64,000 nucleotides of DNA, taken from the NCBI GenBank assembly GCA_947487895.1, contig CANKYF010000006.1, forward strand, positions 1 to 64,000. The letters are read 5' to 3'. Positions within the stretch are counted from its first letter, which is position 1; each line of letters opens with the position of its first letter. This document shows, one piece after another, positions 8,861-16,402 of the stretch. A model generated the notes under the pieces. The model made no database searches and was not told the origin of the DNA. It worked only from the letters and a program-made list of their open reading frames with translations. This DNA comes from an uncultured Flavobacteriaceae bacterium (GTDB lineage Bacteria > Bacteroidota > Bacteroidia > Flavobacteriales > Flavobacteriaceae). A program made the position numbers and the translations under genes.

Positions 8861-9412
8861 TTAAAACCAATTTTCTTTTAAGCAATCTGCCATAGCTGTA
8901 CGTGCTCTATGTATAATTACCCAAAGATTAGACGCAGTAATATTTAATTCATTACAAATGGCTTCAGTTTCAAATCCTTGAATGGTTTTCATTTTAAAAA
9001 CTTCGGCTTGTTTAGTGGGTAATTTGCTTAAACAATTTTGAATAGCATTTCCTAATTCATTGTTTTGCATGCTATCTTCAGCAGTTTTATCAAAAGGGTC
9101 TGCTACACGTTCTTCTAACCAATCTCCTTCAGTTTCATCGTCTTTGTAGTTAATTCTAACTTCAGCTTTTCCTTTATTAGAATTAATTTTTCGATAATGA
9201 TCAATGATTTTTCTTTTCAGGATTGAGATAAGCCATGTACGTTCACTGGCCTCTCCTTTAAAATTTTTCATTGACTTTAGGCCAGCCAAAAAAGTATCTT
9301 GTACTAAATCTTGAGCTATTTCTTTATCACTAACACGTGTTATGGTATAGTTATAGAGATAATCAGAATATAAATCGATCCAGTTATTCGGATTAATTTG
9401 ATGGTCGGGCAT
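8861..9412 (-). CDS. ECF-type RNA polymerase sigma factor
   Basis: A 183-residue sigma factor with region 2 (about residues 15-85; LYNYTITRVSDKEIAQDLVQDTF and the ERTWLISILKRKIIDHYRK core) and region 4 (about 120-178; LPTKQAEVFKMKTIQGFE and the helix-turn-helix SNLWVIIHRAR). Regions 1 and 3 are missing, as in ECF sigma factors. The ATG at 9412 is preferred over an upstream TTG at 9439, because a TAnnTTTG-like element at 9442-9449 would put the transcription start inside that longer form. It is cotranscribed with the anti-sigma gene. Target genes unknown; the membrane operon upstream is a candidate. Confidence 0.9.
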   Translation of the reverse strand: MPDHQINPNNWIDLYSDYLYNYTITRVSDKEIAQDLVQDTFLAGLKSMKNFKGEASERTWLISILKRKIIDHYRKINSNKGKAEVRINYKDDETEGDWLEERVADPFDKTAEDSMQNNELGNAIQNCLSKLPTKQAEVFKMKTIQGFETEAICNELNITASNLWVIIHRARTAMADCLKENWF

Positions 9413-9441
9413 TGTATATGCAATTGATTTTTTTAGCAACC

Positions 9442-9449
9442 CAAAAATA
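9442..9449 (-). promoter_or_regulatory. Possible -7 promoter element of the sigma/anti-sigma pair
   Basis: Reads TATTTTTG on the minus strand, a match to TAnnTTTG. No clear TTG lies 19 bp upstream, so the promoter may be weak or activator-dependent. Confidence 0.4.
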
Positions 9450-9477
9450 AGATAAAAATTTAACTTTATCTAAGTAT

Positions 9478-9663
9478 TTAATTTCTTAAGTTTTTTTTGT
9501 TCTCTACAGTGATTTCTGAACCAACAGCTAGAATTACTGAAGACGGTTTAAGTTTACCTAAGAACTTGAAATCTTACCCGTATTTTTTTCAAAATTAACG
9601 TTGATTGAGTAATCATAAATTAATAAGAATTAAATTATTCCATTGTGCTTTTAAAAATGACAT
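9478..9663 (-). pseudogene. Remnant of a DUF2071 (YqjF-like) gene with large internal deletion
   Basis: On the minus strand an ATG at 9663 starts MSFLKAQWNNLILIN, which is how YqjF-type DUF2071 proteins begin. A single-base shift then gives NY, followed by NVNFEKNTGK. In another frame DFKFLGKLKPSSVILAVGSE continues to EITVENKKNLRN and a stop at 9478, which looks like the C-terminus of the same family. Roughly 170 central residues are missing and at least two frame changes are needed. It lies 12 bp after the last intact gene of the operon, which itself contains another DUF2071 gene. The family match is from memory and unaligned. Confidence 0.6.
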
Positions 9664-9675
9664 TCTAAATTGAAT

Positions 9676-10077
9676 TTAAATTATTCCTATTGAAATATTG
9701 AAGAAAACTAAAGTTATGTATATCCAAAGTATTGTAAATAAAACGTGAATTATGGTTTCAAATGTTTTTCCTTTCCAAAGTTTATGAGAGTAAACAACGA
9801 GTTGAAAAAACAGCCTCAATCCCCAAAATATACCAAGGCCTAAACAGACCGTTTTACCTAAACTAGTATGAATTAATTCTTCTGAAGAAGTTAAGCATAA
9901 TAAGCCAATCATTATTACTACAACAGCTATGAAAAAAGTGTGCACTTGCATCATTTGCTTATTTATTAAGCTTAGTGGCTTTAATTCTTTTTTCCAATTG
10001 AAATATTTAGGAAACCCAGCATGGATTAACCCTAATGTAACTAAAAGGTAACCGATTATTTGAAGATGTATTTCCAT
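9676..10077 (-). CDS. Small four-helix membrane protein, unknown
   Basis: A 133-residue protein with four hydrophobic segments (about residues 5-22, 46-64, 76-96 and 105-130) and little else. Short charged loops (KYFNWKKELKPL, SHKLWKGKTFE) connect them. I do not recognise a family. It is the last intact gene of the minus-strand operon, 11 bp after the membrane methyltransferase gene, so it probably shares its job at the cytoplasmic membrane. It is followed by the DUF2071 remnant. Confidence 0.75.
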   Translation of the reverse strand: MEIHLQIIGYLLVTLGLIHAGFPKYFNWKKELKPLSLINKQMMQVHTFFIAVVVIMIGLLCLTSSEELIHTSLGKTVCLGLGIFWGLRLFFQLVVYSHKLWKGKTFETIIHVLFTILWIYITLVFFNISIGII

Positions 10078-10088
10078 AACTTTAAGGT

Positions 10089-10853
10089 TTAGTTGAATTT
10101 AAAAACAGACATAAACGGTGTGAATTTATTCTCTGTGTAAGAGTTAAAATCAGCATTTTTAAATACTTTTATCCATGTTTTTCGTGAGAAGAAATGTGTA
10201 AAACCAATAGAAAACGCTAGAAAATTAGGGAAATCTCTTAGGTGTTCTACTAAAATAACAGTTCCATCTTTTTTACAAATACGTTTGCACTCTTTTAAGA
10301 ATTCTATTTTTTCAATATGAGATCTTATTTCATGCGCCGCAGAAAGAAGAAAAACAGTGTCTACAGAATTATCTTTTAAAGGAATTCTTTTAGTTGAAAT
10401 CTGTTGAGTATTGGGATATATAGCGCTTACTTTTCTAGCTCTAATAATAGCAGGTTCTGTATGGCTTTTGGGATTATAAAAATCGAAAACATTAAGTTTA
10501 GAATTAGGTAATTTATTTTTTAGAATAAAACTTGTTTCGTCAAACCCAGCATTAATATTAACGATATGCAAAGTTTGTAACTTAGAAATATTCAGCCAGT
10601 TAAAGTCATAATATCCTGAGAAGTCATATACATAGGCAGAGATAATCAATGGCATAATTAGTCCGTAAATAAAAGCACTTACTATACCCCAAAAAACTAA
10701 TGTATTCCAGTCTATACTATTTTTGCTTAAAAAGAGTATTAATAATATTGACAAACCAATGACATAGAAATGCCTATTAAAACTTAAAATGTTTAACACA
10801 CCTTGAAAAGGTTTTCTTTTTAATTCCATATATCTATTTTTCCTTTTTTCCAT
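10089..10853 (-). CDS. Membrane-anchored class I SAM methyltransferase-like protein
   Basis: A 254-residue protein with two N-terminal membrane helices (about residues 28-45 and 52-75) followed by a methyltransferase fold: HIVNINAGFDETSFILK takes the place of the glycine motif I, KLNVFDFYNP is the motif with the acidic residue, and DNSVDTVFLLSAAHEI and KKDGTVILVEHLRD match motifs II-III. Motif I is poor in glycine, so SAM binding needs testing. The ATG at 10853 overlaps the DUF2071 gene by 34 bp; a second ATG at 10829 would cut the overlap to 10 bp and is an equally good start. Substrate unknown, probably a lipid or hydrophobic molecule. Confidence 0.7.
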   Translation of the reverse strand: MEKRKNRYMELKRKPFQGVLNILSFNRHFYVIGLSILLILFLSKNSIDWNTLVFWGIVSAFIYGLIMPLIISAYVYDFSGYYDFNWLNISKLQTLHIVNINAGFDETSFILKNKLPNSKLNVFDFYNPKSHTEPAIIRARKVSAIYPNTQQISTKRIPLKDNSVDTVFLLSAAHEIRSHIEKIEFLKECKRICKKDGTVILVEHLRDFPNFLAFSIGFTHFFSRKTWIKVFKNADFNSYTENKFTPFMSVFKFN

Positions 10854-11545
10854 TGGTACGGAATGTTTTTAATTACGAATGCATTTGCTGGTAAAAGACC
10901 ATTTATATTTAGCTCTTTTAAGTAGTTAATATCATAGTGATTTATTTTAAGTGGGCTAGGTTTCCAATGTTGTCTTACACCTTCAATAATCAATACTTCT
11001 TTGGTGTTTTCATTATAAGTAAATGTAAATGGAAGTGGTCCTGCAAAACGTCTAGCTTCTTTCCAATTTAGAAACGGAGATTCAGAAGGTAGTTCTGCAT
11101 TCTTTTCGTTCAAATCAAAATTAATTTTGAATTTAGAAGCGATTGAACTTATTTCATTATCGTTATAACTTATATCTGTATGAGTATAATTGTAATGGGT
11201 GAATATATTTCCCATTGTAGCCATTCTTTTTTTATCTGTTTCAGATTTTAAAATGTATAAGCCTCTTAAGTTTTTGCCCCAACTAGTTTTGTGTCTTACA
11301 AAAACACGATAACCTATTAGGAAAAAATCATTGCCCATACATATTGGAAATCCTTTAGGTTTTAGATCTTTTGTTTGAACCATTGCTACTGCTATAAAGC
11401 CCCATTTGTCTTGAAATGTGTCAAGTTCTAAACATTCAGGAATTAAATGTTTAAGTGCTTCCTTTGGAGCCGCAAAGGTTAGAACTATAGAACTTTCAAA
11501 AAAAGCTTCAACAGCAAATGGATGATTTTTAAGAGTTGAAAGCAT
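10820..11545 (-). CDS. DUF2071 family protein
   Basis: A 241-residue soluble protein matching the DUF2071 family, which has an acetoacetate decarboxylase-like fold and no assigned reaction. Conserved stretches visible are SSIVLTFAAP (about 19-28), DKWGFIAVAMVQTKDLKP, GNDFFLIGYRVFVRHKTSWG (about 71-90), RGLYILKSETDKKRM and ARRFAGPLPFTF. The 17-bp overlap with the upstream DoxX-like gene and the overlap with the downstream methyltransferase show translational coupling. A second, decayed gene of the same broad family lies at the end of the operon. Confidence 0.82.
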   Translation of the reverse strand: MLSTLKNHPFAVEAFFESSIVLTFAAPKEALKHLIPECLELDTFQDKWGFIAVAMVQTKDLKPKGFPICMGNDFFLIGYRVFVRHKTSWGKNLRGLYILKSETDKKRMATMGNIFTHYNYTHTDISYNDNEISSIASKFKINFDLNEKNAELPSESPFLNWKEARRFAGPLPFTFTYNENTKEVLIIEGVRQHWKPSPLKINHYDINYLKELNINGLLPANAFVIKNIPYQWKKGKIDIWN

Positions 11546-11924
11546 AAGGTTTCGTTTTTGAAGTTTTGATAAAATAAAAATTATTCAAGTAAATGAGTAT
11601 GATAAAAATTATGGCAAAAAGACTATTGTATTTACCCCATAATAATAGCTCTGGAGTTATTATGAATTCTATAATATTCATTGTAGCCACAATCACTATT
11701 TGAACTACGGCATTAAGCTTAAACTTTATTTTACTCAATATCCAAATTGCCATAAGTATTTCTAAAACTCCGATGATAATTGTTAGTTCTTTTGCGTATG
11801 CCTCGCCCAGTATTTCGGCAACAATTTGTTGATGTCTAGGTACTAAGTTTAAAACTTTACAAAACAGCCCATTTATAAACCAGACTAGGGCAATTAAAAT
11901 ATGTATTATCTTGAAAATTTTCAT
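11529..11924 (-). CDS. DoxX-like membrane protein
   Basis: A 131-residue protein of about four membrane helices that looks like the DoxX-like family: first helix IIHILIALVWFINGLFCKVL, then the typical second helix with an internal acidic residue, IIIGVLEILMAIWIL (about 49-63). These proteins have no established biochemical activity; several are linked to oxidative stress or thiol chemistry. It sits between the soluble methyltransferase gene (5 bp away) and the DUF2071 gene (17-bp overlap), so it belongs to the same operon. Confidence 0.75.
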   Translation of the reverse strand: MKIFKIIHILIALVWFINGLFCKVLNLVPRHQQIVAEILGEAYAKELTIIIGVLEILMAIWILSKIKFKLNAVVQIVIVATMNIIEFIITPELLLWGKYNSLFAIIFIILIYLNNFYFIKTSKTKPYAFNS

Positions 11925-11929
11925 AAGTT

Positions 11930-12808
11930 TTATTTTTCACAGCTTATTATATAATACCCAAAACTCTTCATATGAAGTCCAGAGAGCAGTGCATAAAAAG
12001 ACCCTTTAAGGTTATGAAGGCTTTCTTTTTTTAATGTTTTTGAATTCAATATTTTTTTAATAGTGAATCCAAGAATGGCAAAAGGTACGTGTAGAACCGA
12101 TGGAGCTACTCTAAAGGAAGTGTCTTCAACTTTAATATTTGAAAAACCTTGATTTTTTAAGTTAGTAACCATATTCTGAATAGTTTCAAGCTTTTCTAAG
12201 CTCCAATGATTACATAGTTTTTCATAGGCGTATTTACCACCATAGCATAATTCAGATGGGTTTTTCTTTAAAAAAGCATCTGCAATTACCAACTTTCCGT
12301 TAGGTTTAAGTATTCTATGGGCTTCTTTAATAGATGCTTTACTGTGACCAGAATGACAAAAGCTTTCAATAGCAATGGCAGCATTAAATGAATTTGAATG
12401 AAATGATGTATGATTATAATTTTGTTTTAAAATAGTTCCATTAAGTCCATTTAAAAGTTCGTTGCCTTTTGCTACTTGAAAGTCTGATAGAGTAACCCCA
12501 AATGCTGATAATTTTTTGTTTTTTTTAAGAGCATATCTCATGCTTCCTCCCATACCACAACCAAGATCAATTAAAGATGATTTTTGATTTTTTAAACCCT
12601 CAAATCTTTTAATGATTTGGTGATTCATTTCATTTAACATACTATCTCTTTTAAATGGATTTGTTTTAAATGGTACAAAGTATCCAAAGTGCATGTTGTA
12701 GTCGTTACTCCAGAATTTATAATCTTCTGTTGCTTCATTGTAGAAATCAATCATTTCTATACGATTGCTTTCTATTTTATTTGTAATAGCTATAGTTGAT
12801 GATTTCAT
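11930..12808 (-). CDS. Class I SAM methyltransferase, small-molecule type
   Basis: A 292-residue soluble methyltransferase. Motif I is LIDLGCGMGGSMRYALKK (about residues 79-96), followed by GVTLSDFQVAKGNELL, AAIAIESFCHSGHSKASIKE (with the active-site-like His) and a KPNGKLVIADAFL motif III. The arrangement, with an N-terminal FYNEATEDYKFWS segment, recalls tocopherol, sterol and cyclopropane-type methyltransferases that act on lipids or amines. It is the second gene of the operon, 12 bp after the SRPBCC membrane protein gene. The substrate cannot be read from sequence. Confidence 0.85.
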   Translation of the reverse strand: MKSSTIAITNKIESNRIEMIDFYNEATEDYKFWSNDYNMHFGYFVPFKTNPFKRDSMLNEMNHQIIKRFEGLKNQKSSLIDLGCGMGGSMRYALKKNKKLSAFGVTLSDFQVAKGNELLNGLNGTILKQNYNHTSFHSNSFNAAIAIESFCHSGHSKASIKEAHRILKPNGKLVIADAFLKKNPSELCYGGKYAYEKLCNHWSLEKLETIQNMVTNLKNQGFSNIKVEDTSFRVAPSVLHVPFAILGFTIKKILNSKTLKKESLHNLKGSFYALLSGLHMKSFGYYIISCEK

Positions 12809-12820
12809 AATTATTTTTGT

Positions 12821-13765
12821 TTAAAGTTTTTCAGATTGAATTTTAATGTGATTTAAAACCCGTTTATGAATTTTATGTACGATGAAATCTGACCATGATT
12901 TCCAATATATTTCAGGTTGGATATCAACAACATACCAAGTTGTACCTTCTAATTCTGTTTTGTTTTTTGATAATTTAGTTAGTTTAAATTGCCCTTTTTT
13001 GGAATTAAAATACCCATCTAAATGAGGTGGATGAATATTCCAAAAAGGGTTGAACTCATTCATAGGAATAGGTTGTTCAATCACATCAAACTGAAGCAAA
13101 TTAGGTTTGTCCCAAGTTGTTACAGGTTCTACAAAGCTTCCAGTAGTGAAATTGCAGTAACGTATGGCATTTTCTCCTTTTCCTTTAATTGTGGCATCAG
13201 TAGGGTATGCTATTCCTGTTTTAAAAATCCAATCCGTAGGCTCTTCAATTTTATTGAAACTAATAACATTTTCCCATACAGTTTCAATAGGAGCATTAAC
13301 AATTATGTTTGTTTTTACAGGAATTAGATTATTGTGTTCATTAATTGAATCAAACCCAAGAAAACCAAAAGAGGTTAAACATAAGATTATATTTATGTTG
13401 GTGGTGTTTTTAAAATTTTGTTTGTGAGTTTGATACCCTGCATATGATCCTAACCATACAAATAGAGATAATATAGGAACAGCCATTAGTATACATATAA
13501 GTCCTTCAATGGCGAATAATAAAAGACAAATGTTTGCGATCAGAAATGTTAAAAAGCTAATTTGAACACTTTCTTTTTTTGATATTTTGCGAACTCTTCC
13601 AATTATAAAAGGAGGCAAATAACCAATAAGTGTAGGAATAAATACAAAGACTGTCCAACCATAATCCTTTAATAATTCTATTGAGACATATCCTAAAACA
13701 AATGATGTAATTAGTGTTATTACAATTGAAAATAGTTTTAGATGTTTTTTTATTATTATTTTCAT
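12821..13765 (-). CDS. Membrane protein with C-terminal SRPBCC (START-like) domain
   Basis: A 314-residue protein. The first 135 residues form about four membrane helices. From about residue 148 the sequence (VKTNIIVNAPIETVWENVIS) starts a polyketide-cyclase/SRPBCC fold that runs to the C-terminus; this fold binds hydrophobic ligands in a deep pocket. First gene of the six-gene operon, preceded by an imperfect copy of the regulator palindrome that ends 16 bp before its ATG. A lipid or polyketide-binding role at the membrane is inference. Confidence 0.78.
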   Translation of the reverse strand: MKIIIKKHLKLFSIVITLITSFVLGYVSIELLKDYGWTVFVFIPTLIGYLPPFIIGRVRKISKKESVQISFLTFLIANICLLLFAIEGLICILMAVPILSLFVWLGSYAGYQTHKQNFKNTTNINIILCLTSFGFLGFDSINEHNNLIPVKTNIIVNAPIETVWENVISFNKIEEPTDWIFKTGIAYPTDATIKGKGENAIRYCNFTTGSFVEPVTTWDKPNLLQFDVIEQPIPMNEFNPFWNIHPPHLDGYFNSKKGQFKLTKLSKNKTELEGTTWYVVDIQPEIYWKSWSDFIVHKIHKRVLNHIKIQSEKL

Positions 13766-13780
13766 TTTTATTTATTTTAA

Positions 13781-13802
13781 ACTTTCAGAAATAATTGAAA
13801 GT
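13781..13802. promoter_or_regulatory. Second copy of the GbsR/MarR operator, before the membrane operon
   Basis: ACTTTCAG and TTGAAAGT flank a 6-bp AT spacer. The 22 bp match 19 of 22 bases of the core of the perfect palindrome at 14344-14373. A TATTTCTG (7 of 8 to TAnnTTTG with a C for T) overlaps it on the minus strand. Confidence 0.65.
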
Positions 13803-13817
13803 ATAGTTTAAATTTTT

Positions 13818-14321
13818 TTACTTCAATAGTTTTAATAAAGATTTAGTAATCCAATTTTGTTCTTGGGTTACAATTTTATTCATCATGGCATCAGCTGTTT
13901 CAGCTAAATCATGTAATGCTTTTGTTTGTTTAATAAGTTCTTTGGTTTTAGCGGTACCATCATCTTTTATGGAACTCACATCTTTTAAAACTTTAATTAC
14001 AGGTTTAATTTCACGTCTGCTACGTTCTTTTGCAATGTGTCTTGCTAATTCTTGTACATCTTTTTCAGTAGTAAAGTACTCTTTTCGTTCACCAGGCACC
14101 AATTCTTTAGATACAATTCCCCAATCCATAAGCTGTCTTAAATTCATACTGGTATTACCCCTAGAAATTTTCAACTCCTCCATGATTTCTTCCATAGAAA
14201 GTGGTTTGGTTGAAATAAAAAGCAACGATTGTATCTGTGCCATGGCTTTGTTAATGCCCCACATAGAGCCTAAACTTCCCCAGGTGCTAATAAATTTTTC
14301 TTTTGCTTCTTGATATTCCAT
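13818..14321 (-). CDS. GbsR/MarR-family transcriptional regulator
   Basis: A 167-residue winged helix-turn-helix protein. FISTWGSLGSMWGINKAMAQ (about residues 10-29) is the family hallmark before the DNA-binding domain; PLSMEEIMEELKISRGNTSM (about 37-56) is the recognition helix-turn-helix; GERKEYFTTEKD forms the wing. The C-terminal half is helical and likely dimerises. Its ATG lies directly at the predicted transcription start of a TTG-N19-TATCTTTG promoter, so the mRNA may be leaderless. The promoter is covered by a perfect palindrome, predicting autorepression, and the same site occurs before the adjacent operon. Confidence 0.9.
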   Translation of the reverse strand: MEYQEAKEKFISTWGSLGSMWGINKAMAQIQSLLFISTKPLSMEEIMEELKISRGNTSMNLRQLMDWGIVSKELVPGERKEYFTTEKDVQELARHIAKERSRREIKPVIKVLKDVSSIKDDGTAKTKELIKQTKALHDLAETADAMMNKIVTQEQNWITKSLLKLLK

Positions 14322-14325
14322 GACA

Positions 14326-14355
14326 CAAAGATATAAATAATTTCTAAACTTTCAA
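14326..14355 (-). promoter_or_regulatory. Bacteroidota promoter of the regulator gene
   Basis: On the minus strand TTG (14353-14355) is followed after exactly 19 bp by TATCTTTG (14326-14333), matching the TTG/TAnnTTTG consensus. The TTG lies inside the palindrome, and the expected start point falls at about the ATG. Confidence 0.75.
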
Positions 14356-14373
14356 TAATTATTGAAAGTTTAG
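14344..14373. promoter_or_regulatory. 30-bp perfect palindromic operator
   Basis: The left half CTAAACTTTCAATAA is followed at once by its exact reverse complement, with no spacer. It overlaps the -33 TTG of the regulator promoter, the position expected for a repressor site. See the related copy at 13781-13802. Confidence 0.8.
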
Positions 14374-14405
14374 TTTTTGCAATAAAGATTTTCTAGAGTG
14401 AATTA

Positions 14406-15401
14406 CTAATAAGTAGTCAATTCTCTGTTATATTTTTGTTTATAGCTAGCAGGTGTTAGACCTGTATAACGCTTAAATAAATTTCTGAAGGCTTTAGTAT
14501 CTGAATACCCGATAGAAAACATAACTTCATTTATAGTTTGTAGTGATGATTCTAGGGCATGTTTAGCAGTTTCTACTTTTACACGCTGTATATATTCTAA
14601 AGGTGTATTTCCTGTAGCTTTTTTAAATCTTCTTATAAAGTTTCTATTACTTATAGCAAGCTTTTTAGAAAGTTCTTCAACAGATATTTTTTCAGTAGTA
14701 TGGTTTTCAATATAAATCTGAGCTTCTCTAACTAAAGCATCAGGATGGTTTTTTTGGCTTTTAAATATGGCGAACTGATTTTGATTATCTCTATCAATTT
14801 CAATTTCAAACATTTTAGAAACATAAATTGCAGCTTCTTTACCACAATATTTCTGTACCAAATGAATTAAAAGATTCAAAAAAGAATAAGCGCCTCCACT
14901 TGAATAAATACCTTCTTCATCTGTTACAATTTTTTCGGGCTTAACATCAATTTGCGGATACCTTTGTTTAAATAACTCAATACCAGCCCAATGTGTTGTA
15001 CATTGCTTATGGTCTACTAAGCCAGTTTCAGCCAATAAAAAAGCACCAAAACAAAGACTCGCAATTTCTGTATTATGTAATAATCTTTGTTGTTTTATCC
15101 AAGGTACAAAAGCATAATTAATCTCCAATTCCTGAAGTACATGTTGTGGTATAGCAGCAGGAATTATAATTAAATCGGTTTTATTTATATCATTAATTGT
15201 AGCAGTACAGTTAATAGAAAACGCACCATCATATAAAACAGTTGTTTTGTCAATACCCACTAAATCAATATTAAAAAAAGGCGTTTCGCTTTTTCCAGAT
15301 TCTAAAAGAAATGCATTAACACTGCTAAATACTTTATAGGGGCCAACAACACTGCTTAAAACAACATTAGATTTAGGAACTATAATACTTACATGTTTCA
15401 T
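14406..15401 (-). CDS. GlxA-type transcriptional regulator (DJ-1/PfpI-like plus AraC HTH)
   Basis: A 331-residue regulator. Residues 1 to about 190 form a DJ-1/PfpI-like class I amidotransferase fold with Cys117 in EIASLCFGAFLLAETGL at the nucleophile-elbow position, followed by the CTTHW motif. Residues about 225-325 form the AraC DNA-binding domain with two helix-turn-helices (EELSKKLAISNRNFIRRFKK and INEVMFSIGYSDTKAFRNLF). Such proteins sense small metabolites and usually activate neighbours. It is divergent from the AHSA1-type gene across 183 bp, so that gene is its likely target. Confidence 0.92.
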   Translation of the reverse strand: MKHVSIIVPKSNVVLSSVVGPYKVFSSVNAFLLESGKSETPFFNIDLVGIDKTTVLYDGAFSINCTATINDINKTDLIIIPAAIPQHVLQELEINYAFVPWIKQQRLLHNTEIASLCFGAFLLAETGLVDHKQCTTHWAGIELFKQRYPQIDVKPEKIVTDEEGIYSSGGAYSFLNLLIHLVQKYCGKEAAIYVSKMFEIEIDRDNQNQFAIFKSQKNHPDALVREAQIYIENHTTEKISVEELSKKLAISNRNFIRRFKKATGNTPLEYIQRVKVETAKHALESSLQTINEVMFSIGYSDTKAFRNLFKRYTGLTPASYKQKYNRELTTY

Positions 15402-15584
15402 ATTTATAGTTTTAGCTGCACTAAATTACTATAATTATTTGTCTGAATCAACACTCTAAAGCGTCATATTTGCCCTCTTAAATTGTTTGATCTTTTTATA
15501 AATTTGTTAATGACATCAAAGAAAAATTAGTTTTATGTCCTTATATGTTACATTGAATACGTTATATAATAAATACATTAAAAA

Positions 15585-16013
15585 ATGTCGAATATTAGAC
15601 ACAACTTAACAATTGCAGCAACAATTAAAGAAGTTTATGATGCAATTACGCTTGAAAAAGGATTAAAAGGGTGGTGGACAAATGAATGTTCAGCAAAGTC
15701 TGAAGAAGGAAATATAAACCATTTTATATTTGGAGAGGAGTACTTTAATAAAATGAAAATTTTAAAACTGAATTCGCCAAAGGAAATTTATTGGGAATGT
15801 CTAGATGGAGATAAAGAATGGGTTGGAACTAAAATTTCATTTGAATTAAAGGAAAAAGATAATATGACTTTTCTCAAGTTTTCTCATTTGGGCTGGGAAG
15901 ATGAAAGTGAGTTTTTTGGATTTTGTAATCATCATTGGGGCAGATTTTTAGATAGTCTTAAATCACTATGCGAAACTGGAAAGGGGCAGCCGTTTATAAA
16001 AGACAATGATTAA
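15585..16013 (+). CDS. SRPBCC/AHSA1-family protein
   Basis: A 142-residue single-domain protein of the START-like superfamily: IRHNLTIAATIKEVYDAITLEKGLKGWWT at the N-terminus is the classic AHSA1/CalC opening, and the C-terminal helix (HHWGRFLDSLKSLCETGKG) is also typical. Members bind hydrophobic ligands; no enzymatic activity can be inferred here. It is read divergently from the GlxA-type regulator and is followed by three further small cytosolic genes on the same strand. Confidence 0.85.
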   Translation: MSNIRHNLTIAATIKEVYDAITLEKGLKGWWTNECSAKSEEGNINHFIFGEEYFNKMKILKLNSPKEIYWECLDGDKEWVGTKISFELKEKDNMTFLKFSHLGWEDESEFFGFCNHHWGRFLDSLKSLCETGKGQPFIKDND

Positions 16014-16086
16014 AAACAGTTGTTGTCAGCATTTATTATAAGCGAAGGTTTTAGTAGAATAAAGAAATATCTTAATAAAGCATAGT

Positions 16087-16398
16087 ATGAGTGCAAAAAT
16101 CTACTTTGAAGAGATAAGAACTACTTTTTGTGAAGAAAGAGAACTTGTTACTGTTGGTAAAATGATGAGTTCTGAAGCGATTCACTATAAAGGAAAAGTA
16201 TTTGCGTTTTTATCTACAAAGGGAAATATGGTATTTAAATTAGGTAAAGACTTTAATCTTGAAGCTGAAGATTTACCATTAGAAGTATTTAGCCCTTTTA
16301 AAAGTAAAAAACCGTTGTCTGGGTGGTTTCAATTAGGTTATGAGCACAAAACATCTTGGTTTGATTTAACAGAAAGAGCATTAGAACTAAATCAATAG
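16087..16398 (+). CDS. Small cytosolic protein, TfoX/YjbR-like fold suspected
   Basis: A 103-residue protein without signal or membrane segments. GKMMSSEAIHYKGKVFAFLS (about residues 23-42) followed by a KLGKDF strand and the tail PLSGWFQLGYEHKTSWFDL resemble the TfoX N-terminal/YjbR group of small domains, some of which bind DNA or nucleotides. The match is weak and by eye. It ends 4 bp before the DUF2461 gene, suggesting co-transcription. Confidence 0.6.
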   Translation: MSAKIYFEEIRTTFCEERELVTVGKMMSSEAIHYKGKVFAFLSTKGNMVFKLGKDFNLEAEDLPLEVFSPFKSKKPLSGWFQLGYEHKTSWFDLTERALELNQ

Positions 16399-16402
16399 TA
16401 TT

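Noticed and set aside
13022-13427. Two overlapping plus-strand open frames opposite the SRPBCC membrane protein gene
   Set aside because: They lie wholly antisense to a gene with clear membrane helices and a SRPBCC fold, and their translations show no domain.
13818-14321. Glycine betaine synthesis control by the GbsR-like regulator
   Set aside because: The family name suggests it, but no choline or betaine genes are nearby; the adjacent operon is a better target.
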